A stretch of DNA of 64,000 nucleotides from Sinomicrobium oceani (lineage in GTDB: Bacteria; Bacteroidota; Bacteroidia; Flavobacteriales; Flavobacteriaceae). Numbering within the stretch: the first letter of the stretch is position 1; every line of letters begins with the position of its first letter. The notes beneath the pieces are model-generated. The model was not told the DNA's origin. It made no database searches and saw only the letters and a list, made by a program, of their open reading frames with translations. The position numbers and the translations under genes are program-made. Positions 37,834 to 47,017 of the stretch are shown here, one piece after another. The stretch spans positions 124,001 to 188,000 of the forward strand of contig NZ_FPJE01000005.1 of assembly GCF_900119185.1 (NCBI RefSeq). The letters run 5' to 3'.

Positions 37834-38685
37834 ATGTCATTTCTCGATACCAGACATAAAAAGAAATCTTTCACCCTTACCACGGTATTGCTTGCCATGC
37901 TCGTGGTGCTGCTGTTTTTTATGGGACTCCGGTATATGGACCCTCCCCCCGAAAACGGTATCACGGTAAATTTCGGAATGACCGAATACGGTTCGGGTAA
38001 CGTACAACCGCTCGAAAAAATAAAATCTGCCCCTCAGGAAAAGGTTCAGGAGCAGCAACCACAGGAAACACCGGCGGACGAAACACCAGCCGAAGTAGAG
38101 AAGCCCCAGGAGGAAGTCCTCACCAATGATAAGGCCGAGGACGTTCCTGTTATTCCCCCGAAAAAAGAAGTTAAAAAACCGGTAGTAAAAGAAACCACGC
38201 CCAAGCCTGTAGAAGAAAAACCTAAGGAAGAGCCTAAGAAACCCTCAAAATCAACTGCAGATGCTGTTTCCAATATCCTCAACAGCAAAAAATCGGACGG
38301 TAAAGAAACGCAGGGCGAAGGCAATGACGACAAGCCCGGAGACAAGGGGAATCCCGATGGAGACCCTTATGCCAGCAGTTACTACGGGACACCCGGCGCC
38401 GGGTCCGGCGGCGTCGGATACGGACTGAGCGGACGCTCCTTATTATCGAGGGGAAAAGTACAACAGGACTGCAATGAAGAAGGACGTGTAGTGGTCCGGA
38501 TAGAAGTAGATAAAAACGGAAACGTTATAGAAGCAACTCCCGGGGTTAAAGGAACCACAAACAATCATCCCTGTCTGCTCGAACCTGCCAAGAAAACCGC
38601 ATTGATGTTTAAATGGAACCAGGACTCCGATGCTCCCTCAAGACAGATCGGTTTTGTAGTGATAAACTTTAAACTGGGAGAATAA
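37834..38685 (+). CDS. tonB: TonB-like energy transducer
   Basis: Periplasm-spanning protein of 283 residues that carries energy from ExbBD to outer-membrane transporters such as SusC. One N-terminal helix (about 13-31), a long Pro/Glu/Lys linker (about 65-150, for example KKPVVKETTPKPVEEKPKEE), a Gly-rich stretch and a C-terminal domain with GRVVVRIEVDKNGNVIEATPG. Two Cys flank this domain (QQDCNEEG and HPCLLEPA), likely a disulfide. The same Cys pair appears in a second TonB-like protein at 58651. Confidence 0.88.
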   Translation: MSFLDTRHKKKSFTLTTVLLAMLVVLLFFMGLRYMDPPPENGITVNFGMTEYGSGNVQPLEKIKSAPQEKVQEQQPQETPADETPAEVEKPQEEVLTNDKAEDVPVIPPKKEVKKPVVKETTPKPVEEKPKEEPKKPSKSTADAVSNILNSKKSDGKETQGEGNDDKPGDKGNPDGDPYASSYYGTPGAGSGGVGYGLSGRSLLSRGKVQQDCNEEGRVVVRIEVDKNGNVIEATPGVKGTTNNHPCLLEPAKKTALMFKWNQDSDAPSRQIGFVVINFKLGE

Positions 38686-38712
38686 GACTTCAACACTAAA
38701 AATCTTCCTTTT

Positions 38713-39924
38713 ATGACATACCAGCAAGTACTGCAATGGATGTTTGGCAGACTTCCTATGTATCAGCAACAGGGAAAAACCGCATTAAAACATAAACTGG
38801 ACAATATCCGTGAATTCTGTGATCACCTCGGAAATCCGGAAAAACAACTCAAAACCATACACGTTGCCGGAACCAATGGAAAAGGATCGGTAAGCCATAT
38901 GCTGGCTTCCATATTACAGGAAGCAGGATATAAAACCGGACTTTACACCTCTCCGCACCTCAAGGATTTCAGGGAGAGGATCAAGATTGACGGCATTGAC
39001 GTTCCCGAAAATTTTGTCGTGGAGTTTATCACCCGGAACAAAGCGTTTCTCGAAGCCCACGAACTTTCTTTTTTTGAAATGACCGTTGGAATGGCTCTCG
39101 ATTTTTTTGCCAGAGCACACACCGATATAGCCATCATTGAAGTAGGACTGGGTGGACGGCTCGATTCGACCAACATCATTACCCCCGAAGTATCGGTTAT
39201 TACCAATATCGGATATGACCATACGGATATACTCGGTGATACCCTCGAAAAAATAGCCTTAGAAAAAGCAGGGATTATCAAACCCGGTATTCCGGTAGTG
39301 ATCAGTGAACACCATCCGGAGACCTTTCCCGTCTTTCAGCGGATCGCAGCAGAAAACGGTTCGACGCTGCATCTTGCCGAAGCATTGCCTTCCGAAACTA
39401 TAATGAGCGATCTCAAAGGCATATACCAGACCCGGAACATCAAGGCTGTCCTCGCCGCTATAGAACAACTCGATCATTACAATATCTCCCGAGCACATAT
39501 CGTCTCCGGGCTATCTCATGTCGTACGCAACACCGGACTCAAAGGCCGGTGGCAGCAATTGCGGACCGAACCTAAAGTAATCTGTGACACAGCACACAAT
39601 GCGGAAGGGCTGAAACTCGTTTTGAACCAGGTAGAAAACGAGGTTTTTGAAAAATTGCATATAGTCATCGGGGTGGTACGCGACAAAGATCTCAAACTCA
39701 TCCTCCCGCTTTTCCCCGAAAATGCCGAATATTATTTTGCCGCCCCCGAAATTTCCCGCGCGCTTCCCGCCGAGGAATTACAGGCACAGGCTCATGGATA
39801 CGGACTGAAAGGAGCCTCATACCCCTCTGTAAAACAAGCCTATAAAGCAGCCTTATCCAGGGCCGGAAAAAAGGATTTTATCTATGTAGGCGGAAGCACA
39901 TTTGTAGTGGCTGAAATATTATAG
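38713..39924 (+). CDS. folC: Folylpolyglutamate synthase / dihydrofolate synthase
   Basis: ATP-dependent Mur-ligase-family enzyme that adds glutamate to folates, 403 residues. ATP-binding VAGTNGKGSVSHML is near residues 52-65, TSPHLKDFRERI near 77, the metal-site EVGLGGRLDSTN near 142 and the C-terminal ligase domain with CDTAHNAEGL near 291. It lies 27 bp after tonB and ends the run of plus-strand genes before the tRNA pair. Confidence 0.95.
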   Translation: MTYQQVLQWMFGRLPMYQQQGKTALKHKLDNIREFCDHLGNPEKQLKTIHVAGTNGKGSVSHMLASILQEAGYKTGLYTSPHLKDFRERIKIDGIDVPENFVVEFITRNKAFLEAHELSFFEMTVGMALDFFARAHTDIAIIEVGLGGRLDSTNIITPEVSVITNIGYDHTDILGDTLEKIALEKAGIIKPGIPVVISEHHPETFPVFQRIAAENGSTLHLAEALPSETIMSDLKGIYQTRNIKAVLAAIEQLDHYNISRAHIVSGLSHVVRNTGLKGRWQQLRTEPKVICDTAHNAEGLKLVLNQVENEVFEKLHIVIGVVRDKDLKLILPLFPENAEYYFAAPEISRALPAEELQAQAHGYGLKGASYPSVKQAYKAALSRAGKKDFIYVGGSTFVVAEIL

Positions 39925-39941
39925 AAAAATAGCATAAATAT

Positions 39942-39972
39942 TTTGCACGTGTAAAAAACAATTGTATTTTTG
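39942..39972 (+). promoter_or_regulatory. Promoter of the tRNA-Val pair
   Basis: TTTG, 19-bp spacer, TATTTTTG: a full match to the Bacteroidota housekeeping promoter (-33 TTTG / -7 TAnnTTTG), about 87 bp before the first tRNA. This is the clearest promoter in the window and supports the phylum assignment. Confidence 0.8.
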
Positions 39973-40058
39973 CATCCGCGATTTACAACAAGGGCAGCCG
40001 TTTCAAGGCGCTGCGTGCTTGAAAGTTCATACGTATTTTGACAGATCGTAATATGTGA

Positions 40059-40133
40059 GGGCTCTTAGCTCAGCTGGTTCAGAGCACCTGCCTTACAAGC
40101 AGGGGGTCACTGGTTCGAATCCAGTAGGGCCCA
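40059..40133 (+). tRNA. tRNA-Val (anticodon UAC), copy 1
   Basis: 75 nt, complete cloverleaf. Acceptor GGGCTCT pairs with AGGGCCC (one G-U type pair); the anticodon stem CCTGC/GCAGG encloses CTTACAA, giving anticodon TAC; the T-arm has GGTTCGAATCC. The 3' CCA is not encoded. Identical to the copy 27 bp downstream. Confidence 0.97.
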
Positions 40134-40160
40134 CATTTTTTTTTCAGATCTATTATTTCC

Positions 40161-40235
40161 GGGCTCTTAGCTCAGCTGGTTCAGAGCACCTGCCTTACAA
40201 GCAGGGGGTCACTGGTTCGAATCCAGTAGGGCCCA
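40161..40235 (+). tRNA. tRNA-Val (anticodon UAC), copy 2
   Basis: Base-for-base identical to copy 1 across all 75 nt and processed from the same transcript, which ends at the terminator just downstream. CCA is not encoded. Confidence 0.97.
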
Positions 40236-40237
40236 CA

Positions 40238-40275
40238 AAAAAACCGTTCTAAAATTATTTGGAACGGTTTTTTTA
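40238..40275 (+). terminator. Terminator of the tRNA-Val operon
   Basis: AAAAACCGTTC pairs with GAACGGTTTTT around a 12-base loop, with a T-run after the stem; starts 4 nt after the second tRNA. Confidence 0.92.
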
Positions 40276-40470
40276 TTGGTTTCTATATCAATTCTCCTAT
40301 GCAGTAGCCAGGGTAGTTTTAAATAGCAATACATCAACCCCGCATAGTGCAAGTTGTCCCATGCAGAGTAAAAAACATTATACGTTGCAGTCTACAGGTC
40401 TTTAGCCGATTCTCTTTCCGTATCTCCCCCTCTAAAAGCCGCTATACCATAACTTCTGAAATTGGCACAA

Positions 40471-40836
40471 CTACAATGCAGCGACCTCTTCTTCAGGAAA
40501 AATAAGTTCATCCACCGAAAAATCCAGGGTTTCCGCCTCCGAAACACTTCTCATAATTTCATCTATACCTTTACTGAGCCTTAATTCGGTAGAGTATTTC
40601 CGGCTGGTTGCCAGGACCAATCCACCTTTGGAGAGCCTGAAAAAAAATTTTCCGGAAACCGTACACTTTCTGGTGATCGTAAATACGTCGATATGTTCGC
40701 GGATTGCATGGATAATCATCTCACAATCCGATTTCTGTTTACAACTGATACTGGTAAAAACAGGTTTCCCCTTCCTGGATGTAAAAACAAACTGATAGTT
40801 ACCGTTATACCGTTTACTGATGACGAACATCCCCAT
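40471..40836 (-). CDS. YegP-like (DUF1508) domain protein
   Basis: Small protein of 121 residues with two tandem copies of the DUF1508/YegP unit: one starting MFVISKRYNGNYQFVFTSRKG, the next near SGKFFFRLSKGGLVLATSRKY. The C-terminus is acidic (FPEEEVAAL). The family is widespread and its biochemical role is not known. It is the gene nearest the PAS-LuxR regulator, 144 bp apart on the same strand. Confidence 0.8.
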   Translation of the reverse strand: MGMFVISKRYNGNYQFVFTSRKGKPVFTSISCKQKSDCEMIIHAIREHIDVFTITRKCTVSGKFFFRLSKGGLVLATSRKYSTELRLSKGIDEIMRSVSEAETLDFSVDELIFPEEEVAAL

Positions 40837-40980
40837 AATTGCACTTTGATCTTTATAGCGTTATTATACCTATTTCAGGGGCGCAAATCTAAAAAAAATA
40901 AGACACCCCCGAAACTGGTATATAAAAGGGTAATCGCTTATATTACGGGAGCTGCAGGAGCTGTCTTCCCTACCCGCATA

Positions 40981-41772
40981 TCACAACCAGCCTTTTTCTA
41001 CCGTAAGTGCTATGAGATCAAAGACCGAATTCACTCCGGCTTTTCGGAAAATATTCTTCCGGTGTGTAGCTACGGTCTGGGGACTTATATGTAATAGTTC
41101 AGCTATTTCGGAGGTCCTGCGGTTTTCCGAAAGATAATATACGATCTCCTTTTCTCTTCTGGTAAAAATTTCTGCGGCGGGTATAAATTTCCGGATAGGC
41201 TGTACATCCACATACGAGGGCTCTCCTTCAAGCCCGATGAACGACAGTACCATACGGTTATCTTTCTTTAAATGCGAAATATCGGTATGCACCACGAAAG
41301 TCCTGAGAACGGCTCCCTCCTCATCGCTCTGAATGGTTACTATCTGTTGAAGAACACGCTTAAAACTACCATCCCGGGTCCGAAGACGATAGTCATACCG
41401 CGATTTGTATTTCATTACTTTTTCCGGGGGTAGCTGTGTAAAAAACGCTGTCACCGTAGCTTCGAAATCCATGAAATAAGGCAAATCGTCCGGGTGAATG
41501 ATTTCCGTGAGCAGTTCCAGTGAAAACATTTCAGGTTCATAACCCAACACCCGGGCAATGCCCGGACTGGTATATTCGATAATCATTTCAGGAGGATTAA
41601 ATACCATATAATAATATTCCCCTACCTGGAATACGTTGAGCAACTTCCTGTAAAGTTCCACTTCGAGTTTAAAATCACCAGGTGTCTTATTTTTAGCTAT
41701 TTCACTCCATATTTTCTGAGCTTCATCGAAAATAAGCCTTTCCATGAATGTATGAGTTGGTTGGTTGAGCAT
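40981..41772 (-). CDS. PAS-domain LuxR-type transcriptional regulator
   Basis: Cytoplasmic regulator of about 263 residues. A PAS-like sensor domain (about 45-160, with IIEYTSPGIARVLGYEPEMF, IIHPDDLPYF and the PAC-like YDYRLRTRDGSFKRV) precedes a C-terminal LuxR helix-turn-helix (IFTRREKEIVYYLSENRRTS, then ISPQTVATHRKNIFRKAG). I chose the ATG at 41772 (MLNQPTHTF); 41745 is an alternative, and the frame stays open far upstream without sense. No kinase or receiver domain is fused. Its signal is unknown. An inverted repeat 47 bp upstream may be a binding site. Confidence 0.88.
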   Translation of the reverse strand: MLNQPTHTFMERLIFDEAQKIWSEIAKNKTPGDFKLEVELYRKLLNVFQVGEYYYMVFNPPEMIIEYTSPGIARVLGYEPEMFSLELLTEIIHPDDLPYFMDFEATVTAFFTQLPPEKVMKYKSRYDYRLRTRDGSFKRVLQQIVTIQSDEEGAVLRTFVVHTDISHLKKDNRMVLSFIGLEGEPSYVDVQPIRKFIPAAEIFTRREKEIVYYLSENRRTSEIAELLHISPQTVATHRKNIFRKAGVNSVFDLIALTVEKGWL

Positions 41773-42104
41773 GTTAAAATAATCGCAAAATGCATAAAAA
41801 ACAATTTTTCCGTAAAAAAATACCCTAAAAAGGGTATTGATTACCTCGTATGATTTTAAAATCTTTGTCATAAAGTTTGTAATTTCTGATAGCAAAAGAT
41901 GTAAAACTGCATACCCGGTTTTCGATCTCATATTTTCCCCACTCCCCTTTTCCTTATTCATCAGACATTTTATCGCGTAAGATCTACACCCGCGTGCTCC
42001 GAAACAGCACGGAAACACCCGTATTTAAGGTTATTGGCAGTACCGGGTACGATCTTCACCAACGCATAACCGATAAATCAGGTACAACTCTTAAAACCAA
42101 CATC
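41773..42104. other. 332-bp divergent spacer with a dyad
   Basis: Separates the PAS-LuxR gene (minus) from the frameshifted secreted-protein gene (plus). No gene seen. The notable element is AATACCCT-AAAA-AGGGTATT at 41819-41838, perfect 8-bp arms. Confidence 0.55.
41819..41838. promoter_or_regulatory. Operator-like inverted repeat
   Basis: Perfect 8-bp arms with a 4-bp A spacer, 47 bp upstream of the PAS-LuxR start. Could be an autoregulatory site of that protein; inference from position only. Confidence 0.5.
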
Positions 42105-43909
42105 ATGAAAAAATTACTACTCCTTCTTTTGCCCGCTTTATTATCTTCAGTCTGCTCGGCACAGCACACCCAAAAATCACCAAAAGACACCTCTCCGTTA
42201 AACACGGAAGAGAATAAGGTCAACCGGAGTGTGGATCACTCAAAAACCAATACGTATGAGGTGACATACAATTTCAGGACCGGGGTTTATGAAAACAACA
42301 ACATCCCGCTTAAAGTTCATGTTCCGACAGTTTTCAGGATTATAAACATTAATCGCTGGGCCTATGATATCGATATAAAGCTCAGAGATTCCGTACTCGC
42401 ACTTTCCTATTCCATGGAAGAACTCAGCAAGGAACTTTCCAGGGACGATAACATCCTACCCGAAGACGGCGAGAAAAAAAATACTTCACCCGGCGAGGAA
42501 AGCTCTCCGCTACTCAGTGAAAAAGATTTATCGGATGATACGGATAAAAACAACACCACACAAAAGGGAGATTATGTAAAACTCCTTAATCAGGCACTGA
42601 GGGCTCAGGCAGAACGCAATTACATCGAGGAACTCCGTTCACAACTCAAACGATTACAGGAAAGCCTGCTGTCACAAAACGCTGCACTCCTTACCGACCC
42701 GAAACAATCCGTTCAGGAACTGGATCGGGAGATCGCATCCCCGAAGAGCGCTGAGGAAAACGACAGTCTTGTCTTACTGCGTAATAGGCTACAAGATATC
42801 TTACTGAAAGATTCCCTTATAAAAACCCGGGAAGAAGAGTTAAAATCATTGGAAACTACAGAAAAAGGCGTAAAGATTTTTATGACTAATGCTGACCTTG
42901 TAATAAAGAATTTCGAAAAGTTAAGAGGCCATTACCGGAACTTAATCCGGATCAAGGAGTACAGCTATAGCCTGTACACTATTGCCAACGACCCGCAACT
43001 GACTTACGACAGGTTCACCCAAAAACACAAGGAATACTGTACCGAAATAACCAGCTCCTTACCATGGCTCAGCAACGAAATCGACCTCTTTAAAGAGGTG
43101 TATTACGATCTGGTCCATAATTATGACGAAATGAAATACAACTACGAACTTCGAAATATGCTTAAAGAGGGGGGCTGGGACAAGATGCACGACAGGGTCA
43201 ATCAATTGAAAAAAAGAGCCGACAACATGAATTCGAAGGTGGAAGGTGACAAACTCAAAAAAGAGATCGCCGGGATACAGTACACCGCCGGAAGTCTTTC
43301 CCATGAAGATACTTACCAATGGATTTCTACCCCTTTTCAGGCGACCAAGGATGTGGTGATATTTGATGTCGAGATCAAAAAAAAGAACAATGACCACCAG
43401 GACACCCGGAAACCCAGAAAATTCCGTCACGAGGAATTTACCAAAGGCGGGATCCGGACAGACCTGGGCATAGGGCTCGCCATGAGTTAGGACGCAATGA
43501 CGATGATCAGATCATCATCACACAGCAAAGCGATTATCAGGCTGTACCCTCGCTCATAGGCATGTTTACAGTCAGCCACCGAAGCCCCGAATACGTTACC
43601 TGGGGAGGCAGCGCAGGACTGGGAATAGATGTGGTTAACGGAAAAATACAACTAAGCAATTTCTTTGCAGGCCCGAGTATAATCTTTGGCAAATACGAAA
43701 GAATAACCCTGTCTGTCGGAATATCAGTGAGAAATGTGGGGCGTCTGAAGTCGGGGTATGAGAAAGAAACATACATTATCTCCGATCCGCTCAGTGATAT
43801 TAAAGACTATATGACCGACAGGTATAAGATCGGATCTTTTATGTCCATCACATACAACCTCACCAAAGGTATAAAAAGCAACGTTAAAAAAATATATTCT
43901 CTGTTTTAG
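42105..43909 (+). pseudogene. Secreted coiled-coil protein, interrupted by a -1 frameshift
   Basis: The first frame runs from ATG 42105 (signal peptide KKLLLLLLPALLSSVCSA, about 20 residues) to a TAG at 43490, 461 codons. It is rich in heptad-like charged helices (about residues 160-300). The reading then clearly continues in the -1 frame (LGRNDDDQIIITQQSDYQ, then WGGSAGLGIDVVNGKIQLSNF and further beta-rich, barrel-like sequence) to a stop at 43909. One extra T next to 43487 would restore GLAMS-LGRNDDD, so a single-base deletion explains the break. No -1 slippery heptamer is visible. I do not recognise the family; it looks like an envelope protein with a long coiled coil and a C-terminal beta domain. 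It may be a true mutation or a sequencing error. Confidence 0.8.
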
Positions 43910-43929
43910 AGGTTTCTTCCTTACTGAGC

Positions 43930-45051
43930 TTACAGGATAACACGTCTAATTTCCAGTTGATGATCGAGCACGACCATTTCGGCATGATACCCCGGAGCAA
44001 TATATCCCAGGGTATCGTCCCCGATAAGTCTTGCAGGATAGGCCGAAGCCATCCGGAAGGCCTCTTCCGGAAGTATTCCCACATGCCGCACGCCATTGCG
44101 GATGCATTGTACCATACTGAGTGCAGATCCGGACAGCGTTCCGTCCGGCAACACATACCGGTCTCCCTGCAGACGATGCGGATACTCTCCCCCGGAGGCA
44201 GCGGTAACCGCATCGGTTATAAAAAACAGCCGGTTTCCCATTACTTTTTTCGCAATACGGGCTGTAGCATAATCCACATGGACTCCATCACAGATAATGC
44301 TTGCCATAACCGAAGGATGGTCCATGACAGCCCCAGGCAGCCCCGGATCCCGATGATGAAAAGGGGACATGGCGTTAAACAGGTGAGTGGCGGCGGGTAT
44401 TCCCACAGAAAAACCTCTCATAGCCCGGGCATATGTGGCGTTGCTGTGCCCGGCAGAAATCACAACACCGAGCTCCTGCAGGAGCCCGATGATATCATCA
44501 CGACACTGCTCCGGTGCCAGGGTCATCATCCTGAAAAGCCCTTTGCCTTTTTCGGCAAAAAGCCGTATTTCATCAGGGTCGGGTACCCTTATACAATCTT
44601 CTATGTGCGCTCCTTTTTTTTCAGGGTTAATATAAGGCCCTTCCAGGTGTACACCGAGCAATCCCCTTCCACCGTTCTTCACATATGCTGCAGCCACTTC
44701 CAGCCCATGTACAAATTTCTCCCGGGTATTGGTGGCAAGTGTGATCATAAAGCGGGTACATCCGCCCCGCAAGGCATAATGGTATGTAGCTTCCAGCGAT
44801 GCCACACTCAGCTCGTCGGAAAACAGCTTGCCATCACCGCCGTAAATCTGGAGATCTATAAAAGACGGAACAAGATAGTGCCCGTCCAGGTCATCTTTTG
44901 TATAATCCGCAGGTATTTCCCCGTCCGGAACGAGGTCAATAATAAAGCCGTCCCTGACCAGGACGGCTTTATCTTTTTCTATTGAAGTTCCGGTAAAAAT
45001 CAGGGCATTGGTATAAGCTACTCTCACGATGCTGCAAAATTTGTTTTGCAT
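43930..45051 (-). CDS. nagA: N-acetylglucosamine-6-phosphate deacetylase
   Basis: Amidohydrolase-superfamily enzyme of 373 residues that removes acetate from GlcNAc-6-phosphate. Metal and substrate motifs: GVHLEGPYINPEKKGAH near 138, ISAGHSNATYARA near 197, ATHLFNAMSPFHHRDPG near 222 and catalytic Asp in FITDAVTAASGG near 281. The usual metal HxH is replaced by QIY (IDLQIYGGDG), as in the QxN of the E. coli enzyme. A GTG at 45027 (VRVAYTNAL) is a good alternative start. No nagB is adjacent. It probably serves aminosugar or cell-wall recycling, together with anmK in this window. Confidence 0.93.
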   Translation of the reverse strand: MQNKFCSIVRVAYTNALIFTGTSIEKDKAVLVRDGFIIDLVPDGEIPADYTKDDLDGHYLVPSFIDLQIYGGDGKLFSDELSVASLEATYHYALRGGCTRFMITLATNTREKFVHGLEVAAAYVKNGGRGLLGVHLEGPYINPEKKGAHIEDCIRVPDPDEIRLFAEKGKGLFRMMTLAPEQCRDDIIGLLQELGVVISAGHSNATYARAMRGFSVGIPAATHLFNAMSPFHHRDPGLPGAVMDHPSVMASIICDGVHVDYATARIAKKVMGNRLFFITDAVTAASGGEYPHRLQGDRYVLPDGTLSGSALSMVQCIRNGVRHVGILPEEAFRMASAYPARLIGDDTLGYIAPGYHAEMVVLDHQLEIRRVIL

Positions 45052-45094
45052 AAAGGTACAAAAACAAATGGCCCGGCAATCTCTCCGAAATACA

Positions 45095-46345
45095 TCAACG
45101 GGTGACCAATTGTACGGTGTTTTGAAGCCGTTGCTTTAAGAGAATGTCCTTACCGTTTTCCAGTTCTTCCAGAGAATCCTGGGTAGCGTGTCTTACCGTA
45201 TACAGAGAAACCCCTTCTTCACAATCTACCTTAAACTTGGCCTTCAGGATATTGAGCAGGTCCTTCAGATTGTTGAACTTGTTGTCCGCACATACCGAGA
45301 AACTGATCGCGGAGTTCTGAATGACATCCACTTTCATACGGTGATCGTGCAGAAGCTTAAAGATCTCGCTGATATTCTCTTCTACGATAAAAGAAAAATC
45401 CAGTGAAGAAAGCGATATCAGTACCTGGTCTTTTTTCACGATAAAGCAGGGTACTTTAGGCTCCAGATCCTGCCCCTTACTTACACTTGTTCCTGCTCCC
45501 GTGGGATTGATAAACGACTTAACATAAAGCGGAATTTCTTTGCGCTGCAACGGTTGCAGGGTTTTCGGGTGTATTACGGACGCCCCGTAGAAAGCCAGCT
45601 CTATAGCTTCGGTATAGGATATCTGGTTGAGCAGGCGTGCATTCTCAAAATACCTTGGATCTGCATTTAAAACCCCCGGAACATCTTTCCAGATCGTTAC
45701 GCTCTCCGCATTGAGACAATAGGCAAAGATAGCTGCCGTGTAATCGGAGCCCTCCCGCCCCAGGGTGGTTGTAAAATTATTGGGATCGCTGCCCAGAAAG
45801 CCCTGCGTTATATTCAGTAATCCTTTGTTCACACCTTCGTTGATATTCTGCTGTGTACTCTCCCAGTCCACATTCGCATCGCGATACGTAGCATCAGTCT
45901 TTATGAAATTCCGGACATCGAGCCAGGTGTTTTTAATTCCCGTTTCCAGAAGATACTGGCTGATGATCGTCGTAGATATCAGCTCGCCAAACCCAATAAC
46001 CTGATCATAGACAAAATTGTAGTTAGGCGACTTGTTTCTTCCGAGAAACGAACTTAACTCAGCGAACAGGCCGTCTACTTTCCAGAAGACCGGGTGGCTT
46101 TCTTTTTCAAAAAGCTCCAGCAGTATCTCATTATGATATTTTTTGACTTCCTGAATGGAACTCTGTAATTCGTCTTTATTCTGGAAATAATTTTTGATAA
46201 CCTCCTCTAAAGCATTTGTTGTTTTTCCCATGGCCGAAACAACCAGAAGCGTATTGTCATACCCCACTGTTTCCAGTACTTTCACCACATTCTTTACGCC
46301 TTTTGCATCTTTGACCGATGCCCCTCCGAATTTAAATATTTTCAT
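45095..46345 (-). CDS. lysC: Aspartate kinase (monofunctional)
   Basis: First enzyme of the aspartate family of amino acids, 416 residues. N-terminal KFGGASVKDAKGVKN is the kinase signature; SDYTAAIFAYCLNAE and TEAIELAFYGASVIHPKTL are also typical. The C-terminal part (about 290-400) shows ACT-type regulatory sequence (VDVIQNSAISFSVCADN), where lysine or threonine feedback usually acts. It is not fused to homoserine dehydrogenase. Confidence 0.94.
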   Translation of the reverse strand: MKIFKFGGASVKDAKGVKNVVKVLETVGYDNTLLVVSAMGKTTNALEEVIKNYFQNKDELQSSIQEVKKYHNEILLELFEKESHPVFWKVDGLFAELSSFLGRNKSPNYNFVYDQVIGFGELISTTIISQYLLETGIKNTWLDVRNFIKTDATYRDANVDWESTQQNINEGVNKGLLNITQGFLGSDPNNFTTTLGREGSDYTAAIFAYCLNAESVTIWKDVPGVLNADPRYFENARLLNQISYTEAIELAFYGASVIHPKTLQPLQRKEIPLYVKSFINPTGAGTSVSKGQDLEPKVPCFIVKKDQVLISLSSLDFSFIVEENISEIFKLLHDHRMKVDVIQNSAISFSVCADNKFNNLKDLLNILKAKFKVDCEEGVSLYTVRHATQDSLEELENGKDILLKQRLQNTVQLVTR

Positions 46346-46438
46346 AGATTTCTCGTCTCTTTATTCTTCGTGAACCCTCTCTGTAATTGCCTGTTTGCAG
46401 GGGATCACTTTTTAAATACACCTTATTGGCCCGTATCA

Positions 46439-46921
46439 TTACAATGCGGACAGATAGTTTTCTATCCCCTGTTCATCGAGCTGAACGACATTCCATTCTC
46501 TCATGACTTGTGCTCCGTGCTGCTCATAAAATTTTATCGCGGGTTCATTCCAGTCCAGCACTTCCCAGTTCACCCTTCGTACACCAAGTTTCTTACCGTA
46601 CCGGACCACTTCCGAAAGGAGTGCCTTTCCCAGACCTTTCCCCCGGTATTTTTCTGAAACCACAAGGTCTTCCAGGTGAAGAGCGATACCTTTCCACGTG
46701 GAATAGCGCGGATACACCAGGGCAATCCCTGCAATCTCTCCATCGACCTCCGCTATAAAGCAATGAAAGGCCGGATTGTCCCCGAAACCGTCACGCTCAA
46801 GGTCTTCTACCGTAATCTCTACGGCATCGGGTTCTTTTTCATACAGGGCCAGCTCCCGTATCAATGCCAGCACACCTGGCATATCACGGATAACAGCATC
46901 CCTGATTGTGTGTGATACCAT
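46439..46921 (-). CDS. GNAT-family N-acetyltransferase
   Basis: Acetyl-CoA-dependent acetyltransferase of 160 residues. The start at 46921 (MVSHTIRDAVIRDMPGVLAL) is preferred because a longer frame would extend through the promoter boxes. The CoA-binding motif LEDLVVSEKYRGKGLGKALLSEV is at about 84-106, followed by NEPAIKFYEQHGAQV. The arrangement resembles the diamine (spermidine/spermine-type) acetyltransferase subgroup, but substrate is not decided. It lies 93 bp upstream of lysC on the same strand. Confidence 0.9.
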   Translation of the reverse strand: MVSHTIRDAVIRDMPGVLALIRELALYEKEPDAVEITVEDLERDGFGDNPAFHCFIAEVDGEIAGIALVYPRYSTWKGIALHLEDLVVSEKYRGKGLGKALLSEVVRYGKKLGVRRVNWEVLDWNEPAIKFYEQHGAQVMREWNVVQLDEQGIENYLSAL

Positions 46922-46948
46922 ATTATTGTGTTCGTTTTGTAAGTGTTC

Positions 46949-46967
46949 CAAATATAACACAAAGTTA
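46949..46967 (-). promoter_or_regulatory. Two candidate -7 boxes of the GNAT gene
   Basis: On the minus strand TATATTTG (46956-46949) and TAACTTTG (46967-46960) both match TAnnTTTG, 28 and 39 bp before the start codon. One of them likely drives GNAT and perhaps lysC. Confidence 0.45.
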
Positions 46968-46999
46968 TATAAGGTTTTTCTAACCTGAAATAAAAACCC

Positions 47000-47017
47000 A
47001 ACGAAAACGTTTTCGTT
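47000..47017. promoter_or_regulatory. Perfect 18-bp palindrome, LacI-family-like operator
   Basis: AACGAAAACGTTTTCGTT, self-complementary around a central CG, the form typical of LacI/GalR-family operators. It lies in the divergent region between the GNAT gene and fbp. No LacI-type gene is present in the window. The rest of the 46922-47259 spacer holds no gene that I can support. Confidence 0.6.

Noticed and set aside
40055-40252. 65-codon repeated frame, or a direct repeat/CRISPR-like pair
   Set aside because: It is simply the two identical tRNA-Val genes read as protein; there are only two copies with a 27-bp spacer.
43480-43500. Programmed -1 ribosomal frameshift in the secreted coiled-coil gene
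   Set aside because: No slippery heptamer of the X-XXY-YYZ type and no evident downstream pseudoknot; a base deletion is simpler.
43957-44985. 342-codon frame on the plus strand
   Set aside because: Antisense to nagA, which has all catalytic motifs; the plus-strand product looks random.
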